A stretch of DNA of 64,000 bases from Nocardia aurea (GTDB taxonomy: Bacteria > Actinomycetota > Actinomycetes > Mycobacteriales > Mycobacteriaceae). Below, one piece after another: positions 24,747-43,368 of this stretch. The notes under the pieces are model-generated. The model had not been told where the DNA came from and did no database searches. It was given only the letters and a program-made list of their open reading frames with translations. The position numbers and the translations under genes are program-made. Location of the stretch: contig NZ_QCYJ01000170.1 of assembly GCF_003123685.1 (NCBI RefSeq), positions 186,001 through 250,000 on the forward strand. The letters are read 5' to 3'. The first letter of the stretch is position 1. Each line of letters starts with the position of its first letter.

Positions 24747-25597
24747 CCGGCGCCGTCGACGCACCGGAGGTGGTGCGACGCCGACCCGGCCGCCGGGTCC
24801 CGCCGTTGGGAACGGCGGTCGCCGGAATCGTCTTCGCCGCGATCCTGGTGGCCGCGGTGGCGCCGGGGCTGCTCGCGGGCTCGCCCGACGCGATCGATCC
24901 CGCCGTCGCGCTGCACGCGCCCGGTGGCGCGCATCCTTTCGGCACCGACTGGCTCGGACGCGACGTCTACGCCCGGGTGGTGCACGGCGCCCGAACCACC
25001 CTGCTGATCGGGATCGGTTCGACCGTGCTGGCCTGCGTCACCGGGGCCGTATGGGGGCTGGTCGCCGCGCTCGGCGGGCGTGTCGTCGATCAGATCGCGA
25101 TGCGGGTCGCCGATGTCTTCCTGTCCTTTCCTGCCATCCTGATGGCGTTACTGGTGGTCGCGGTGCTCGGACCGGGCACGGTGAACGTCACGATCGCGGT
25201 GACGGTCGCTCTCGCACCGGGTTTCGCGCGCATCGTGCGGATCCGCACGCACCTGGTGCGCCAGTTCGCCTATGTCCGCGCGGCCCTGGATCAGGGCATC
25301 GCGCCGTGGCGGGTGGCCTGGCGGCACATCGCGCCGAATGTCCTGCTGCCCATCGGCGTGCTGGTGGTGATCAATATCGGCACCGCGATCATCATCGGGT
25401 CGTCGTTGAGTTTCCTCGGCCTCGGGCCGGAGAACGCCGTACCGGACTGGGGTTCCATGCTCGCCCAGTCTCGCAACTACCTGTCCGCCGCGTGGACGCT
25501 CGCCGTGTTCCCCGGACTGGCCGTGACGGCCACCGTGCTGTCGATCAGCGTGCTCGGGCGTGGGCTGCGGGTACGCACCGAGGAAGGCCCGCGATGA
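24743..25597 (+). CDS. ABC transporter permease, DppC/OppC type
   Basis: A 284-residue permease. The GAHPFGTDWLGRDVYARVVHGARTTLLIG segment is the diagnostic OppC N-domain signature, and the ALDQGIAPWRVAWRHIAPNVL loop is the EAA coupling motif. GTG 24743 overlaps the preceding stop in a GTGA junction, with GGGGAG 7 bases upstream. It pairs with the DppB-type gene. Confidence 0.93.
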   Translation: MTGAVDAPEVVRRRPGRRVPPLGTAVAGIVFAAILVAAVAPGLLAGSPDAIDPAVALHAPGGAHPFGTDWLGRDVYARVVHGARTTLLIGIGSTVLACVTGAVWGLVAALGGRVVDQIAMRVADVFLSFPAILMALLVVAVLGPGTVNVTIAVTVALAPGFARIVRIRTHLVRQFAYVRAALDQGIAPWRVAWRHIAPNVLLPIGVLVVINIGTAIIIGSSLSFLGLGPENAVPDWGSMLAQSRNYLSAAWTLAVFPGLAVTATVLSISVLGRGLRVRTEEGPR

Positions 25598-27408
25598 CCG
25601 AACCCCTGCTGTCGGTACGGAATCTGTCGGTCGAATTCGGGTCGGTCGACGCGCCCGCGGTGCGCACCGTGAGCCTGCGCCTGGACGCCGGGAGATGCCT
25701 CGCCCTGGTCGGCGAATCGGGTTCGGGCAAGAGCGTGGTGGCCCGGTCGCTCCTGGGCCTGGCCGGAACCGGCGCGACCGTGCGGGCCGACACCATCGAC
25801 TTCGATGGCACCGACCTGCGCGACCTGCCCGACCGGCACTGGCGGCGCCTCCGCGGCAGACGGATCGGCTTCGTCCTCCAGGACGCGCTGACCTCACTTG
25901 ATCCGCTGCGCCGGGTCGGGCACGAGGTAGCCGAACCACTCCGGATCCATCGGCTGGTATCCCCCGACGACCTGGACGACGCGGTACTCGACCTACTCGA
26001 GGCCGTCGGCATCCCCGACCCCGGCGACCGACTGTTGCAGTTCCCGCACGAACTGTCCGGCGGACTGCGCCAACGGGCGCTGATCGCCTCGGCCATCGCG
26101 GCGAAGCCGTCGCTGCTCATCGCCGACGAACCGACCACCGCGCTGGACGTGTCGGTACAGCAACAGATCCTGCGGCTGCTCGACACCTATCGCACCGGCG
26201 GCACCGCGGTCCTGCTGATCAGCCACGACCTCGCGGTGGTGGCCGATATGGCCGACACGGTATCGGTCATGTACGCGGGCGTCGTGGTGGAACAAGGCAG
26301 TGCGGCGGCTGTTTTCGGCAATCCGGCGCACCCCTACACGGTCGAACTGCTCGCCGCGGCGCCGCGTATCGACGGACCCGCGCGGCGTAGCCGGGTCACG
26401 CCATGGGCCCCCGCGGCGCGCACCGGCTGCCCGTTCGCGCCGCGCTGCCCGCTCGCCGAGGACCGCTGCCGGGAGCGCCTGCCGGAGCTGACCGCCCTGG
26501 GCGACCAGCACGCCACCCGTTGCCTGCACCCCGGCGAGCACGTGCCACGGGAGCGCACCACCCACCGCCGCATCGGACGACCCGAGGAGGACTCATCACG
26601 GCCACTACTCGAATTCACCGACGTCTCACACCACTATCGGCGGCCGGACGGCACCGCCCGGCGCACCGTCGACTCGGTCTCGCTGACCCTGTCTCGCGGC
26701 GAAACGCTGGGAGTGGTCGGCGAATCCGGATCGGGCAAGAGCACACTGGCGCGGCTCGCGATGGCACATATCGCACCGGAGACGGGCACGGTCACCTTCG
26801 ACGGACGACCGTGGAGCCTGTTGCGCGAACGTGCCCGCAGACCGTCACGACACCGCATCCAGCTCATCGATCAGGATCCGCTCAGCGCGTTCGACCCCAG
26901 GTACACCGTGGAGAAGATCATCGCCGAGGCGCTGCACCGACTCCCGTCGTCGACGGCGCGGGCCGGGCGGATCGTCGAACTCCTGCACTCGGTGGGGCTC
27001 GACCCCGGATTGCGGAACAGATTGCCCGCACGACTGTCCGGCGGTCAACGTCAGCGGGTGGCCATCGCCCGCGCGCTGGCCGGTGGGCCCGATCTGCTCG
27101 TCGCCGACGAACCGGTCTCGGCGCTCGATGTCACCATCCAGGCCCAGATCCTCGAACTCTTCGAGCGGGTGCAGCACGAGACCGGAACGGCCCTGCTGTT
27201 CATCTCGCACGATCTCGCGGTGGTCCGGCAGTTGTGTGACCGCGTCGCGGTCGTCCAGCACGGCCGGATCGTCGAAACCGGTCGCACCGAAGACATATTC
27301 GACGATCCGCGACACCCGTACACCCGGCAACTGCTCGACGCGATACCCCGCACACCGACCCCCACCGGGTCCACCCTCGTCGATCTCGTTCCGAAAGGTA
27401 TTCGATGA
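25594..27408 (+). CDS. Fused double ABC ATPase (DppD-DppF type)
   Basis: A 604-residue protein carrying two complete nucleotide-binding domains. The first has Walker A GESGSGKSVVARSLL, signature LSGGLRQRALIASAIAAKP and Walker B LLIADEPTTALDVSVQ. Then comes an oligopeptide-type C-terminal extension with Cys-rich CPFAPRCPLAEDRC, which may hold an iron-sulfur cluster as in DppD-like subunits. The second domain has GESGSGKSTLARL, LSGGQRQRVAIARALAG and LLVADEPVSALDVTIQ. The start ATG overlaps the preceding stop (ATGA). It powers the permease pair above; fusion of the two ATPases is common in actinobacteria. Confidence 0.94.
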   Translation: MTEPLLSVRNLSVEFGSVDAPAVRTVSLRLDAGRCLALVGESGSGKSVVARSLLGLAGTGATVRADTIDFDGTDLRDLPDRHWRRLRGRRIGFVLQDALTSLDPLRRVGHEVAEPLRIHRLVSPDDLDDAVLDLLEAVGIPDPGDRLLQFPHELSGGLRQRALIASAIAAKPSLLIADEPTTALDVSVQQQILRLLDTYRTGGTAVLLISHDLAVVADMADTVSVMYAGVVVEQGSAAAVFGNPAHPYTVELLAAAPRIDGPARRSRVTPWAPAARTGCPFAPRCPLAEDRCRERLPELTALGDQHATRCLHPGEHVPRERTTHRRIGRPEEDSSRPLLEFTDVSHHYRRPDGTARRTVDSVSLTLSRGETLGVVGESGSGKSTLARLAMAHIAPETGTVTFDGRPWSLLRERARRPSRHRIQLIDQDPLSAFDPRYTVEKIIAEALHRLPSSTARAGRIVELLHSVGLDPGLRNRLPARLSGGQRQRVAIARALAGGPDLLVADEPVSALDVTIQAQILELFERVQHETGTALLFISHDLAVVRQLCDRVAVVQHGRIVETGRTEDIFDDPRHPYTRQLLDAIPRTPTPTGSTLVDLVPKGIR

Positions 27409-28196
27409 CCGAACTCCCATCCACCACCCCGGCGACCGAACCCGCCCGCCCCGTCACGATCGTCACCGGCGCCGCGTCCGGTATCGGCCGCGCCACCGCC
27501 GAATTGTTCGCCGAGCGCGGACATCACGTGATCGCCGTGGATATCGCCGCGCGCGGTCTCGCCGAACTGGGCGGGGGAATCGTCACCCTGACCGGTGACG
27601 TCTCCGCGGAGGCGATCAACCGCGCCGCCGTCGACACCGCACTGGAGCGCTTCGGCCGCCTCGACACCGTGGTACTCAACGCGGGAACCGGCGGAACCCC
27701 ACCGCTGGAATCGGCGGGCGCGGTGGATTCGGCCGACCGCATCTTCGGGGTGAACCTGCGCGGACCGATCCACGGTCTCAAGGCGGCCGTGCCCGCGCTG
27801 CGCCGCTCGCGCGGCTCGGCGATCTTCACCGCCTCGGTCGCCGGATTGCGCGGCGACCCCGGGAACTGGGCCTACAACGCCTCCAAGGGGGCTCTGATCA
27901 ACCTCGTCCGGGCCTTCGCGATCGACTATGCCGCGCAGGGTATCCGGATCAACGCCCTGGCCCCCGGACTGACCCGCACCGCGATCACGGCCAACGTGCA
28001 CCAGGACCCCGCGCTGCTCGCCGCGATCGAACGCCGGATCCCGCTGGGCCGCTTCGCCGAACCCCGCGAGCAGGCCGAGGCCATCTGGTTCCTCGCCTCC
28101 CCCGCCGCCGGATACATCACCGGCACCACGCTCGTGGTCGACGGCGGGCTGGACGCCAATCTCGGCATCCTCCCGCTGCCCGGCCAATCCCTCTGA
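27405..28196 (+). CDS. Short-chain dehydrogenase/reductase (classical SDR)
   Basis: A 263-residue NAD(P)-dependent oxidoreductase. The dinucleotide site is TGAASGIG (after a short N-terminal tail), NAG follows at the usual place, and the catalytic Ser and Tyr-x3-Lys appear in FTASVAGLRG and YNASKGAL. The C-terminal GTTLVVDGG is standard. The ATGA overlap with the ATPase gene ties it to the transporter operon, so it may act on the imported compound (inference). Substrate unknown. Confidence 0.92.
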   Translation: MTELPSTTPATEPARPVTIVTGAASGIGRATAELFAERGHHVIAVDIAARGLAELGGGIVTLTGDVSAEAINRAAVDTALERFGRLDTVVLNAGTGGTPPLESAGAVDSADRIFGVNLRGPIHGLKAAVPALRRSRGSAIFTASVAGLRGDPGNWAYNASKGALINLVRAFAIDYAAQGIRINALAPGLTRTAITANVHQDPALLAAIERRIPLGRFAEPREQAEAIWFLASPAAGYITGTTLVVDGGLDANLGILPLPGQSL

Positions 28197-28252
28197 CGCA
28201 GTACCGACCGCCGGACCCCGGTGGATCGCCCCCGATACGAAGGAGACAGACC

Positions 28253-28675
28253 GTGACAAGCGCATCGGAAACCAACAAGACCGTCGCCCGCCGCTTCTAC
28301 GACGAAGTGGTCACCAAGGGCGATCTGGGACTGCTCGACGAGATCATCGCCGAGGACGGGCACGATTCCGCCGTGCCCGCGGGCGATGTCAAGGGCCGCG
28401 ACGGATTCGTCGAACACATCACCTGGCTGCGCGCCAATGTCGAGAACGTCACCGCGACCGTCACCGACGTCATCGCCGAGGACGACCGCGTCGTCGTGTA
28501 TTGGACCATCGACGGCACCCAGCGCGGTGAGATCTTCGGTGTGCCGAACAGCGGCAGGCATTTCACCGGGGTCAGCATCAGCACCATCCGATTCCGTGAC
28601 GGCCGCATCACCGAATATTCCGTCCTGCCCGACCGACTCGGCATCATCGCCCAGCTCACCGGCGCTGTCGCCTGA
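28253..28675 (+). CDS. SnoaL-like/ester cyclase family protein
   Basis: A 140-residue NTF2-fold protein of the SnoaL-like polyketide-cyclase group: NKTVARRFYDEVVTKGDLGLLDEIIAED opens the fold, and VVVYWTIDGTQRGEIFGVPNSGRHFTGVSISTIRF is the central sheet. AAGGAGA lies 6-8 bases before GTG 28253. It follows the SDR by 56 bases on the same strand and converges on the last PKS gene, with a strong hairpin between. True SnoaL proteins cyclise aromatic polyketides; this modular PKS would not need one, so a role in the PKS pathway is doubtful. Many relatives act in unrelated catabolism. Confidence 0.85.
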   Translation: MTSASETNKTVARRFYDEVVTKGDLGLLDEIIAEDGHDSAVPAGDVKGRDGFVEHITWLRANVENVTATVTDVIAEDDRVVVYWTIDGTQRGEIFGVPNSGRHFTGVSISTIRFRDGRITEYSVLPDRLGIIAQLTGAVA

Positions 28676-28688
28676 GCCGATCCCGAAT

Positions 28689-28723
28689 CGAGGTGGCATC
28701 CCGGAGTCCGGGATGCCACCTCG
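28689..28723. terminator. Strong bidirectional hairpin between the SnoaL-like and PKS genes
   Basis: Two perfect complementary 16-base arms (28689-28704 and 28708-28723) with a 3-base loop lie between the convergent stops at 28675 and 28730. This is the strongest hairpin I saw in the window and almost certainly a terminator for both directions. Confidence 0.85.
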
Positions 28724-28729
28724 CGGCGT

Positions 28730-31700
28730 TCAGCGCTCCAGACTCTCCAGCCATGCCCGAACCGCCGCCGCGGTGGTCGGGCCGTCGTCCTCGAGCGCGG
28801 TGAAGTGGTCGCCCGGGATATCGGTGACGCTGTGCGGCTCCGGCCAGTACGCGCGCCAGTCCCGTGGGCCGTCGACCGTTGTCCCCGGCAGCGGATTCAG
28901 TGCCCGCAGCAGGTGGATCGGGGTGCGCACCGGCGTGGGCCGCCACTGCGCGAACACCCGGTTGTAGGTGCCCATGGTGGTGAGCCGCTCGTCCTGGACC
29001 GTCAGATCGAAACGGTCGACGCGGTCGAGCATTCCGGTGATCATCGACCCGATCCACCATTCCATGCCCGGCTCGGTGGCGGCATCGATCGGGTAGCTGT
29101 CGACGAGCACCATCCCGCGCGGGGACAGTCCCTCCTGTTCGAGCGCGACGGTGACGGCGTGCGCGGCGCACCCGCCCATCGACCGGCCGAGCACCACGAA
29201 CGGCCGATCGCCGACCGCGGCCTTCAGTCCGTCGATGCCGAGGCGAACCACCGTCTCGACCGAATCGGGCAGTTCGTCGCTGCCCGCGGTGAATCCGGGC
29301 CACGGGACGACGTGGAAATCACGTTCGCCACCGAATTCCTTGGCCATCCTGGAGTATTCGTGCGGTCCGGAGATCGCGCTCAACGCGGGAAACGCGACCA
29401 CGGCGGTGGGCGCGGGCCCCGAGGTGAGCCGGATCGGGTTCAGCGCGTGCTTCTTGCGGTCCTCCACGGTGAAGGTGCTCCGCACGTGGGAGGCGGCGAT
29501 CAGCAACTGCGCCGCCTCGACGTGTTTGCCACTGTCGTGCATGCGCCGGTGCACGGAGGCGAGGCCCGTCGCCGTGGACCGCGTCGCCGAGGTGGCCGTG
29601 GTCGCCGAGGTGGCCGGGTCTTCGTCGATCGACTCCGAGAGATACCGCGCGATCGCGTCCGGTGTCGGATGATCGAATGTCAGCGTCGCGGGCAGCCGCG
29701 CCCCCGTCGCCCGGACCAGGCCGTTGCGCAACTCCACGGCGCTGAGCGAGTCGAGACCGAGTTCCACGAGTGCGCGATCGCCCGCGATACCGTCGGGATC
29801 GGGATGCGCCAGTGCCGCGCCGATCTCGGCGCGAACGAGTCCCAGCAGTACCCGGTGGCGTTCGGCGTCATCCTTGCCCGCCAACTCCCGCAGCACCGGC
29901 CGTTGCTGCCCGGCGGACCCGGCGGTCCGGCGCGGTGCGCGCACGAGCGAACGCAGCACCGGCGCGGTGGGCTCGACCTCGGCGCGGCGCGACAGCGCGC
30001 CGATATCGAATCGCGCCGCCACCAGCACGGCCCGATCGGCGCGTACCACGGCGTCGAACAGGGCCACCGCGAGCGCGGTGGGTAGTGAGCGCAGGCCACC
30101 GCGGGCGATACGGGCCCGGTCGGCGGCGGAGAGATGGGCGGTGGTGCCGCTCTCGCGCTCCCACAGCCCCCACGACACCGACACCGCGGGCAGGCCGTCG
30201 GCCCTGCGGCGGGCGGCGAGCGCGTCCAACTCGGCGTTGGCGGCGGTGTAGGCGCTCTGGCCCGGTCCGCCCAGCAGCGCGGACACCGACGAGAACAGCA
30301 CGAACCGGGTCAGCGTGGCCGAATCCCTGGTCAGCTCGTGGAGATTGCGGGCACCGACACTCTTGGGCGCGAGCACGGCCGCGAGACGGTCGGCGGTGAG
30401 GGCGCCGAACAATCCGTCGTCGACCACGCCCGCGGCGTGCACGACCCCCGACAGTGGACGCGCGGGCGGAATCGCGGCGATCACGGCCGCCAATCGTTCG
30501 CGATCCGCGACATCCACCGCGCGCACATCGACGGTCGCGTGCTCGTTCTCCAATTCGGCGACCAGGTCCCGGGCGCCCGGCGCGTCGATGCCACGCCGGC
30601 CGATCAGCAACAGGTGCCGCACCCCGTGCGCCGACACCAGATGTCTGGCGATCTCCGCGCCGACACCGCCCAGCCCGCCCGTGATCAGCACGGTGCCCGC
30701 CGGATCCCACGGCGCGGTCCCGGCTTCTTCGGGCGGATCCCATCGGCTCAACCGGGGCACCAGCACCCGGCCCGCGCGCACGACGGTCTGGGTGTCTCCC
30801 TCGGACCCGAGCGCCACGACGCCCGGCAGTGCGGCGAGCGATTCCTCGGCATCGTCGATATCGGCGAGCAGGATCCGCCCGGGTTGTTCGGCCTGTGCCG
30901 AACGCACCAGTCCCCAGACCGCGGCGACGCCGGATTCGGGGATCTCGTCGTCGTCCGCGGCGATCCCGCGCCGGGTGAGCACGATCAGCGGCACCGTCTC
31001 GAACACGCTGTCGGCCAGCCAGTTCCGCAGCACAGGTAGAAGGTGCTCGACGGTCTTCGTGGGCAGGACGGCGACGCCCGGCGTGACCTCGCCCGCGGTG
31101 ACCGCGGCGGCCAGGCCTGTCACGTCCGAGACGCGATCGACACGATGGCCGATCAGGCGGAGCCGATCGGGCAGGTCGGTGCCCGCGCCGTCGAGGATCA
31201 CCCACGAGGTGGGAGCCGTGGACGTGGTGGACGCGGCCGTCCACGTCGGCTCGAACAGCACGTCGCGCAATTCCGAACGCGCCGAACGCAATTGCTCGGC
31301 CGAGACGCGGCGGGCGACCAAACTGTCGATGGTGAGCACCGGCGCTCCCGCCGGATCGGCCGCGTGCAGGGTCACCGTATCCGGGCCCGCAGGCGCGATC
31401 CGCACGCGCAGCGCCGCCGCACCGACCGCGTGCACCCGCACTCCGTTCCAAGCGAAGGGAAGCCGGTTGAATCCGGGCGGTACCTCCGCCAGCGCGCGCA
31501 GGGCGGGCAGGTGGACGGCGGCATCGAGCAACGCCGGGTGGATCGCGAAATTCTCGGCGTGGGGCCGTTCGGAATCCGGCAGGGCGACATCGACATACAG
31601 GTCACCGTGGCGCTCCCACGCCCGGCGCAGTCCCCGGAAGGCGGGTCCGTAGTCCAGGCCGGTGGCGAGCAGGGTCGGGTAGATGTCGTCGACGTCGACC

Positions 31701-34700
31701 GGGTGCGCGCCTTCGGGGGGCCACACGGTGAAATCGAAGCCGGGTTCGACGGCGGAGGTCGCCAGTGCCGCGACGGCGTGCCTGGTCCAGGCACCGTCCG
31801 CGCCGGTCGCGGCACGGGAATGGATACCGACCTCGCCCGCGCCGTCGCCGGTCCTCACCGTGACCTGGATGTCGACCGGATCGTCGGTCAGCACCAGCGG
31901 CGCTTCGACGATCAATTCGTCGATACCGGGTGCGCCGACTTCCTCACCCGCCCGCGACGCCAGCTCGAGCAGCGCCGTGCCCGGCACGATCACGGTGCCC
32001 AGCACGGCGTGATCAGCCAGCCACGGATGGGTCCGCAGCGACAGTCTGCCGGTGAGCACGACTGCGCCGTCGGCGGCGAGTGTGATCGCCGCGCCGAGCA
32101 GCGGATGACCGATATTCGCCACGCCACGGGCGGCGGTGTCGGATCGGAGCGCGGTCGGGGCGGCCCAGAAGCGCTGTTGTTGGAAGGCATAGGTGGGCAG
32201 CGGCGTTCGGGGCCGGGCCGCGACGATGACCGACCAGTCGACCTCGCCGCCGTTGGTGAATACGGTGGCCGCCGCGGTGAGCGCCGTGGTGATCTCGTCA
32301 CGACCGCGACGCAGTGTCGCCGTCACCGCCACGGTGTCGCCGGAATCGAGGTTGGCCGAGATCATGGGAGTCAGCACGGCGTCCGCGCCGACTTCGACGA
32401 ACGTGGTCACGCCGGCGTCGCGCAGGGTGCGCACCGCTTCGCCGAAGCGTACGGTGCCGCGCAGATGACGCACCCAGTACCGCGGGTCCGCCAGTTCCGC
32501 GCCGGTGACCACCGCACCGGTCGCGTCCGAGACCACCTGTGCGTCGGTGGGTTCGGTGAAGGTCAGCCCGGCGACGACGCTCTCGAATTCGGCCAGTACC
32601 GGATCCATGAGGGCCGAATGGAAACCGTGCGAAACCGGCAGGCGTTTGGTCCGCCTGCCCGCGGCCGCGAGGGCCGCGGCCACTTCCGACACCGCCGCGT
32701 CGTCACCCGAGATCACCACGGCGCGAGGACCGTTCACGGCGGCCACGGAGACGGCCGACGCCCCGGTCGCCGACCGCTCGATGAATTCGACGGCTTCGGC
32801 TTCGGTGGCCTGCACCGCCACCATGGCGCCACCGGTCGGCAGCGCGCCCATCAGCCGTCCCCGCGCGGCCACCAGCCGGGCGGCGTCGTCGAGCGAGAGC
32901 GCACCGGCCACGTGCGCCGCGACAACGCCGCCGATGGAATGGCCCGCTACCGCCGCGATCCGGATACCCCACGACCGCAGCAGCGCGACCAGGGCCGTTT
33001 CGACGGCGAACACCACCGACTGGGTGTAGACCGTCGTGTCGATGAGCCCTTCGGTACCCGGCGTGCCGAAGACGACATCGGCGACCGAGTGCGCCACCGC
33101 GTCGCCCAGATATCGGTCGAGCAGTTCCACGGCCGCGTCGAAAGCGGACCGGAAGACCGGGAAGCGCCGGTACAGCTCGGATCCCGCGCCCGCCCGCTGG
33201 CTGCCCTGGCCGGAGAACACGAGCCCGACGCCGCCGGGATTGTCGCCGACACCGGTGACGGCGCCTGCCACGCCGTTGCCCTCCGATACCGCCAGCAGCG
33301 CCGACCGCGCCCGCTCGCGGTCGGTCGCCAAGACGACAGCGCGGGATTCGAAGACGACGCGATCGCGCACCAGCGACGACGCGATCGACCCCGGATCCGG
33401 TGCGTCCTGTGCGGCGACGAAATCGGCCAGCCGTGCTGCCTGCGCGCGCAACGCTTCCGGGGTGACCCCGGAGAAGACGAACGGTAGTAGGCCGTTCGAT
33501 TCGTGCGTCTCCGCGGCCACCGGGTCCGCGTCCGCTTCCGTGGAAACGGGCGCCTGCTCGATGATCACGTGCGCGTTGGTCCCCGAGACACCGAACGCGG
33601 ACACTCCCGCGCGACGCGGTCGCCCGGTCTCGGGCCACGCCCGCGCCTCGCTCAGCAGTTCCACCCGTCCGGAATCCCAGTCCACCAGCGGCGACGGTGC
33701 GTCCAGGTGCAGCGAGCGGGGTAGACGTCCTCTCCTGATCGCCTCGACCGTCTTGATCACACCGGCCACGCCCGCGGCGGCCTGCGCGTGGCCGATATTC
33801 GATTTCAGCGAACCGAGCCAGAGCGGTTCACCACCGGTGCGCGCGCCGTAGGTCGCGAGGATGGCCTGCGCTTCGATGGGATCGCCGAGCACGGTCCCGG
33901 TGCCGTGTGCTTCGACGGCGTCGACGTCGCCGACCTCGAGGTCACCGTCGGCCAGCGCGGCGAGGATGACCCGTTGCTGGGCGGGGCCGTTCGGGGCCGT
34001 CAGTCCGTTCGACGCGCCGTCCTGGTTGATCGCGGATCCGCGCACCACGGCCAGCACCTCGTGGCCGTGCCGTTGCGCGTCGGACAGGCGTTCCACCAGC
34101 AGCACTCCGACGCCCTCGGCCCAGCCGGTGCCGTCGGCGCCCGCCGCGAACGCCTTGCAGCGTCCGTCGACCGCGAGTCCGCGCTGGCGCGAGAACTCGG
34201 TGAAGCCGATCGGCGTGGACATGACCGACGCCCCGCCCGCCACGGCCAGATCGACCTCGCCGGATCGCAGCGCCCGCACCGCGAGATGCAATGCCACCAG
34301 CGACGACGAGCACGCGGTGTCCACCGTCACCGCGGGCCCCTCGAATCCGAAGGTGTAGGCGATGCGCCCGGAGACCACGCTGCCGAGGTTGTTGATCGCC
34401 AGGTAGCCTTCCAGATCCTCGGGAACGGGGTCCAGCCGCGAGCCGTAGTCGTGCCCGGCCAACCCGGCGTACACCCCGGTTCGGCTGCCGCGGAACGCGT
34501 TCGGATCCAGACCCGCGCGTTCGAACGCCTCCCACGCGGTCCGGAGCAGCAGCCGCTGCTGCGGGTCCATCGACAGCGCCTCGCGGTGCGAGATGCCGAA
34601 GAAGTCGGGATCGAAATCGGCCGCGCCGTCCAGGAATCCGCCGTGCCTGGTGTAAGAGGTGCCGGGGCGATCGGGGTCGGGGTCGTAGAGCGCCGTCAGG

Positions 34701-34927
34701 TCCCAGCCGCGGTCGGCGGGGAACTCACCGACCGCGTCGCGTCCTTCCGAGACCAGCTCCCACAGTTGTTCGGGACTGCTGATGCCGCCGGGCAGCAGGC
34801 AGGCGGTGCCGATGACGGCGATCGGCTCGTGTGCCCGCGCCCGCACCTCGTCGAGCCGCTGTTGCAGCTTCTGTTCCTTCGCGATCGAACGCTTCAGGTA
34901 TTCGCGGAGTTTCGTTTCGGTGGCCAT
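28730..34927 (-). CDS. Modular type I polyketide synthase, final module: KS-AT-DH-KR-ACP-TE
   Basis: A 2065-residue, one-module PKS ending the assembly line. Order: N-terminal coiled-coil docking helix (1-33); KS with Cys206 in DTACSSS, EAHGTGT and KSNIGH; AT with Ser664 in GHSIGG and HGFH at 767-770, which resembles malonyl-type HAFH; DH with His973 in HAVLGTVIVPG and Asp1135 in HPALLDAAVH; KR with TGGLGGVG, Tyr1560 and a VDD motif that suggests B-type stereochemistry; ACP with Ser1727 in GLDSL; C-terminal thioesterase with Ser1916 in GRSMGG and His2041 in GDHF. All catalytic residues look intact and no enoylreductase is present, so the module should leave a C=C and then release the chain by hydrolysis or lactonisation. 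Its ATG is 5 bases after the preceding PKS stop. Confidence 0.95.
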   Translation of the reverse strand: MATETKLREYLKRSIAKEQKLQQRLDEVRARAHEPIAVIGTACLLPGGISSPEQLWELVSEGRDAVGEFPADRGWDLTALYDPDPDRPGTSYTRHGGFLDGAADFDPDFFGISHREALSMDPQQRLLLRTAWEAFERAGLDPNAFRGSRTGVYAGLAGHDYGSRLDPVPEDLEGYLAINNLGSVVSGRIAYTFGFEGPAVTVDTACSSSLVALHLAVRALRSGEVDLAVAGGASVMSTPIGFTEFSRQRGLAVDGRCKAFAAGADGTGWAEGVGVLLVERLSDAQRHGHEVLAVVRGSAINQDGASNGLTAPNGPAQQRVILAALADGDLEVGDVDAVEAHGTGTVLGDPIEAQAILATYGARTGGEPLWLGSLKSNIGHAQAAAGVAGVIKTVEAIRRGRLPRSLHLDAPSPLVDWDSGRVELLSEARAWPETGRPRRAGVSAFGVSGTNAHVIIEQAPVSTEADADPVAAETHESNGLLPFVFSGVTPEALRAQAARLADFVAAQDAPDPGSIASSLVRDRVVFESRAVVLATDRERARSALLAVSEGNGVAGAVTGVGDNPGGVGLVFSGQGSQRAGAGSELYRRFPVFRSAFDAAVELLDRYLGDAVAHSVADVVFGTPGTEGLIDTTVYTQSVVFAVETALVALLRSWGIRIAAVAGHSIGGVVAAHVAGALSLDDAARLVAARGRLMGALPTGGAMVAVQATEAEAVEFIERSATGASAVSVAAVNGPRAVVISGDDAAVSEVAAALAAAGRRTKRLPVSHGFHSALMDPVLAEFESVVAGLTFTEPTDAQVVSDATGAVVTGAELADPRYWVRHLRGTVRFGEAVRTLRDAGVTTFVEVGADAVLTPMISANLDSGDTVAVTATLRRGRDEITTALTAAATVFTNGGEVDWSVIVAARPRTPLPTYAFQQQRFWAAPTALRSDTAARGVANIGHPLLGAAITLAADGAVVLTGRLSLRTHPWLADHAVLGTVIVPGTALLELASRAGEEVGAPGIDELIVEAPLVLTDDPVDIQVTVRTGDGAGEVGIHSRAATGADGAWTRHAVAALATSAVEPGFDFTVWPPEGAHPVDVDDIYPTLLATGLDYGPAFRGLRRAWERHGDLYVDVALPDSERPHAENFAIHPALLDAAVHLPALRALAEVPPGFNRLPFAWNGVRVHAVGAAALRVRIAPAGPDTVTLHAADPAGAPVLTIDSLVARRVSAEQLRSARSELRDVLFEPTWTAASTTSTAPTSWVILDGAGTDLPDRLRLIGHRVDRVSDVTGLAAAVTAGEVTPGVAVLPTKTVEHLLPVLRNWLADSVFETVPLIVLTRRGIAADDDEIPESGVAAVWGLVRSAQAEQPGRILLADIDDAEESLAALPGVVALGSEGDTQTVVRAGRVLVPRLSRWDPPEEAGTAPWDPAGTVLITGGLGGVGAEIARHLVSAHGVRHLLLIGRRGIDAPGARDLVAELENEHATVDVRAVDVADRERLAAVIAAIPPARPLSGVVHAAGVVDDGLFGALTADRLAAVLAPKSVGARNLHELTRDSATLTRFVLFSSVSALLGGPGQSAYTAANAELDALAARRRADGLPAVSVSWGLWERESGTTAHLSAADRARIARGGLRSLPTALAVALFDAVVRADRAVLVAARFDIGALSRRAEVEPTAPVLRSLVRAPRRTAGSAGQQRPVLRELAGKDDAERHRVLLGLVRAEIGAALAHPDPDGIAGDRALVELGLDSLSAVELRNGLVRATGARLPATLTFDHPTPDAIARYLSESIDEDPATSATTATSATRSTATGLASVHRRMHDSGKHVEAAQLLIAASHVRSTFTVEDRKKHALNPIRLTSGPAPTAVVAFPALSAISGPHEYSRMAKEFGGERDFHVVPWPGFTAGSDELPDSVETVVRLGIDGLKAAVGDRPFVVLGRSMGGCAAHAVTVALEQEGLSPRGMVLVDSYPIDAATEPGMEWWIGSMITGMLDRVDRFDLTVQDERLTTMGTYNRVFAQWRPTPVRTPIHLLRALNPLPGTTVDGPRDWRAYWPEPHSVTDIPGDHFTALEDDGPTTAAAVRAWLESLER

Positions 34928-34932
34928 TGCCG

Positions 34933-43293
<8,361 letters not shown>

Positions 43294-43368
43294 AGCTGTG
43301 CCTTTCGAAATCCACGCGTGGAGCCGGGCGCCACTGCCCGAGATGTGACAGATCCGAGGGGTGACGGA

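Noticed and set aside
28253..28675. Treating the SnoaL-like gene and the ABC transporter operon as part of the PKS cluster
   Set aside because: They converge on the PKS genes and are separated from them by a strong bidirectional terminator. A modular PKS of this kind has no obvious need for a SnoaL cyclase, and the ABC system is of importer type.
31043..33487. An 814-codon open frame on the plus strand inside the last PKS gene, and many other long antisense frames across 28730-51342
   Set aside because: They lie opposite a PKS with unbroken catalytic domains, their translations are Arg/Gly/His-rich shadows of high-GC coding sequence, and they have no ribosome sites or family motifs.
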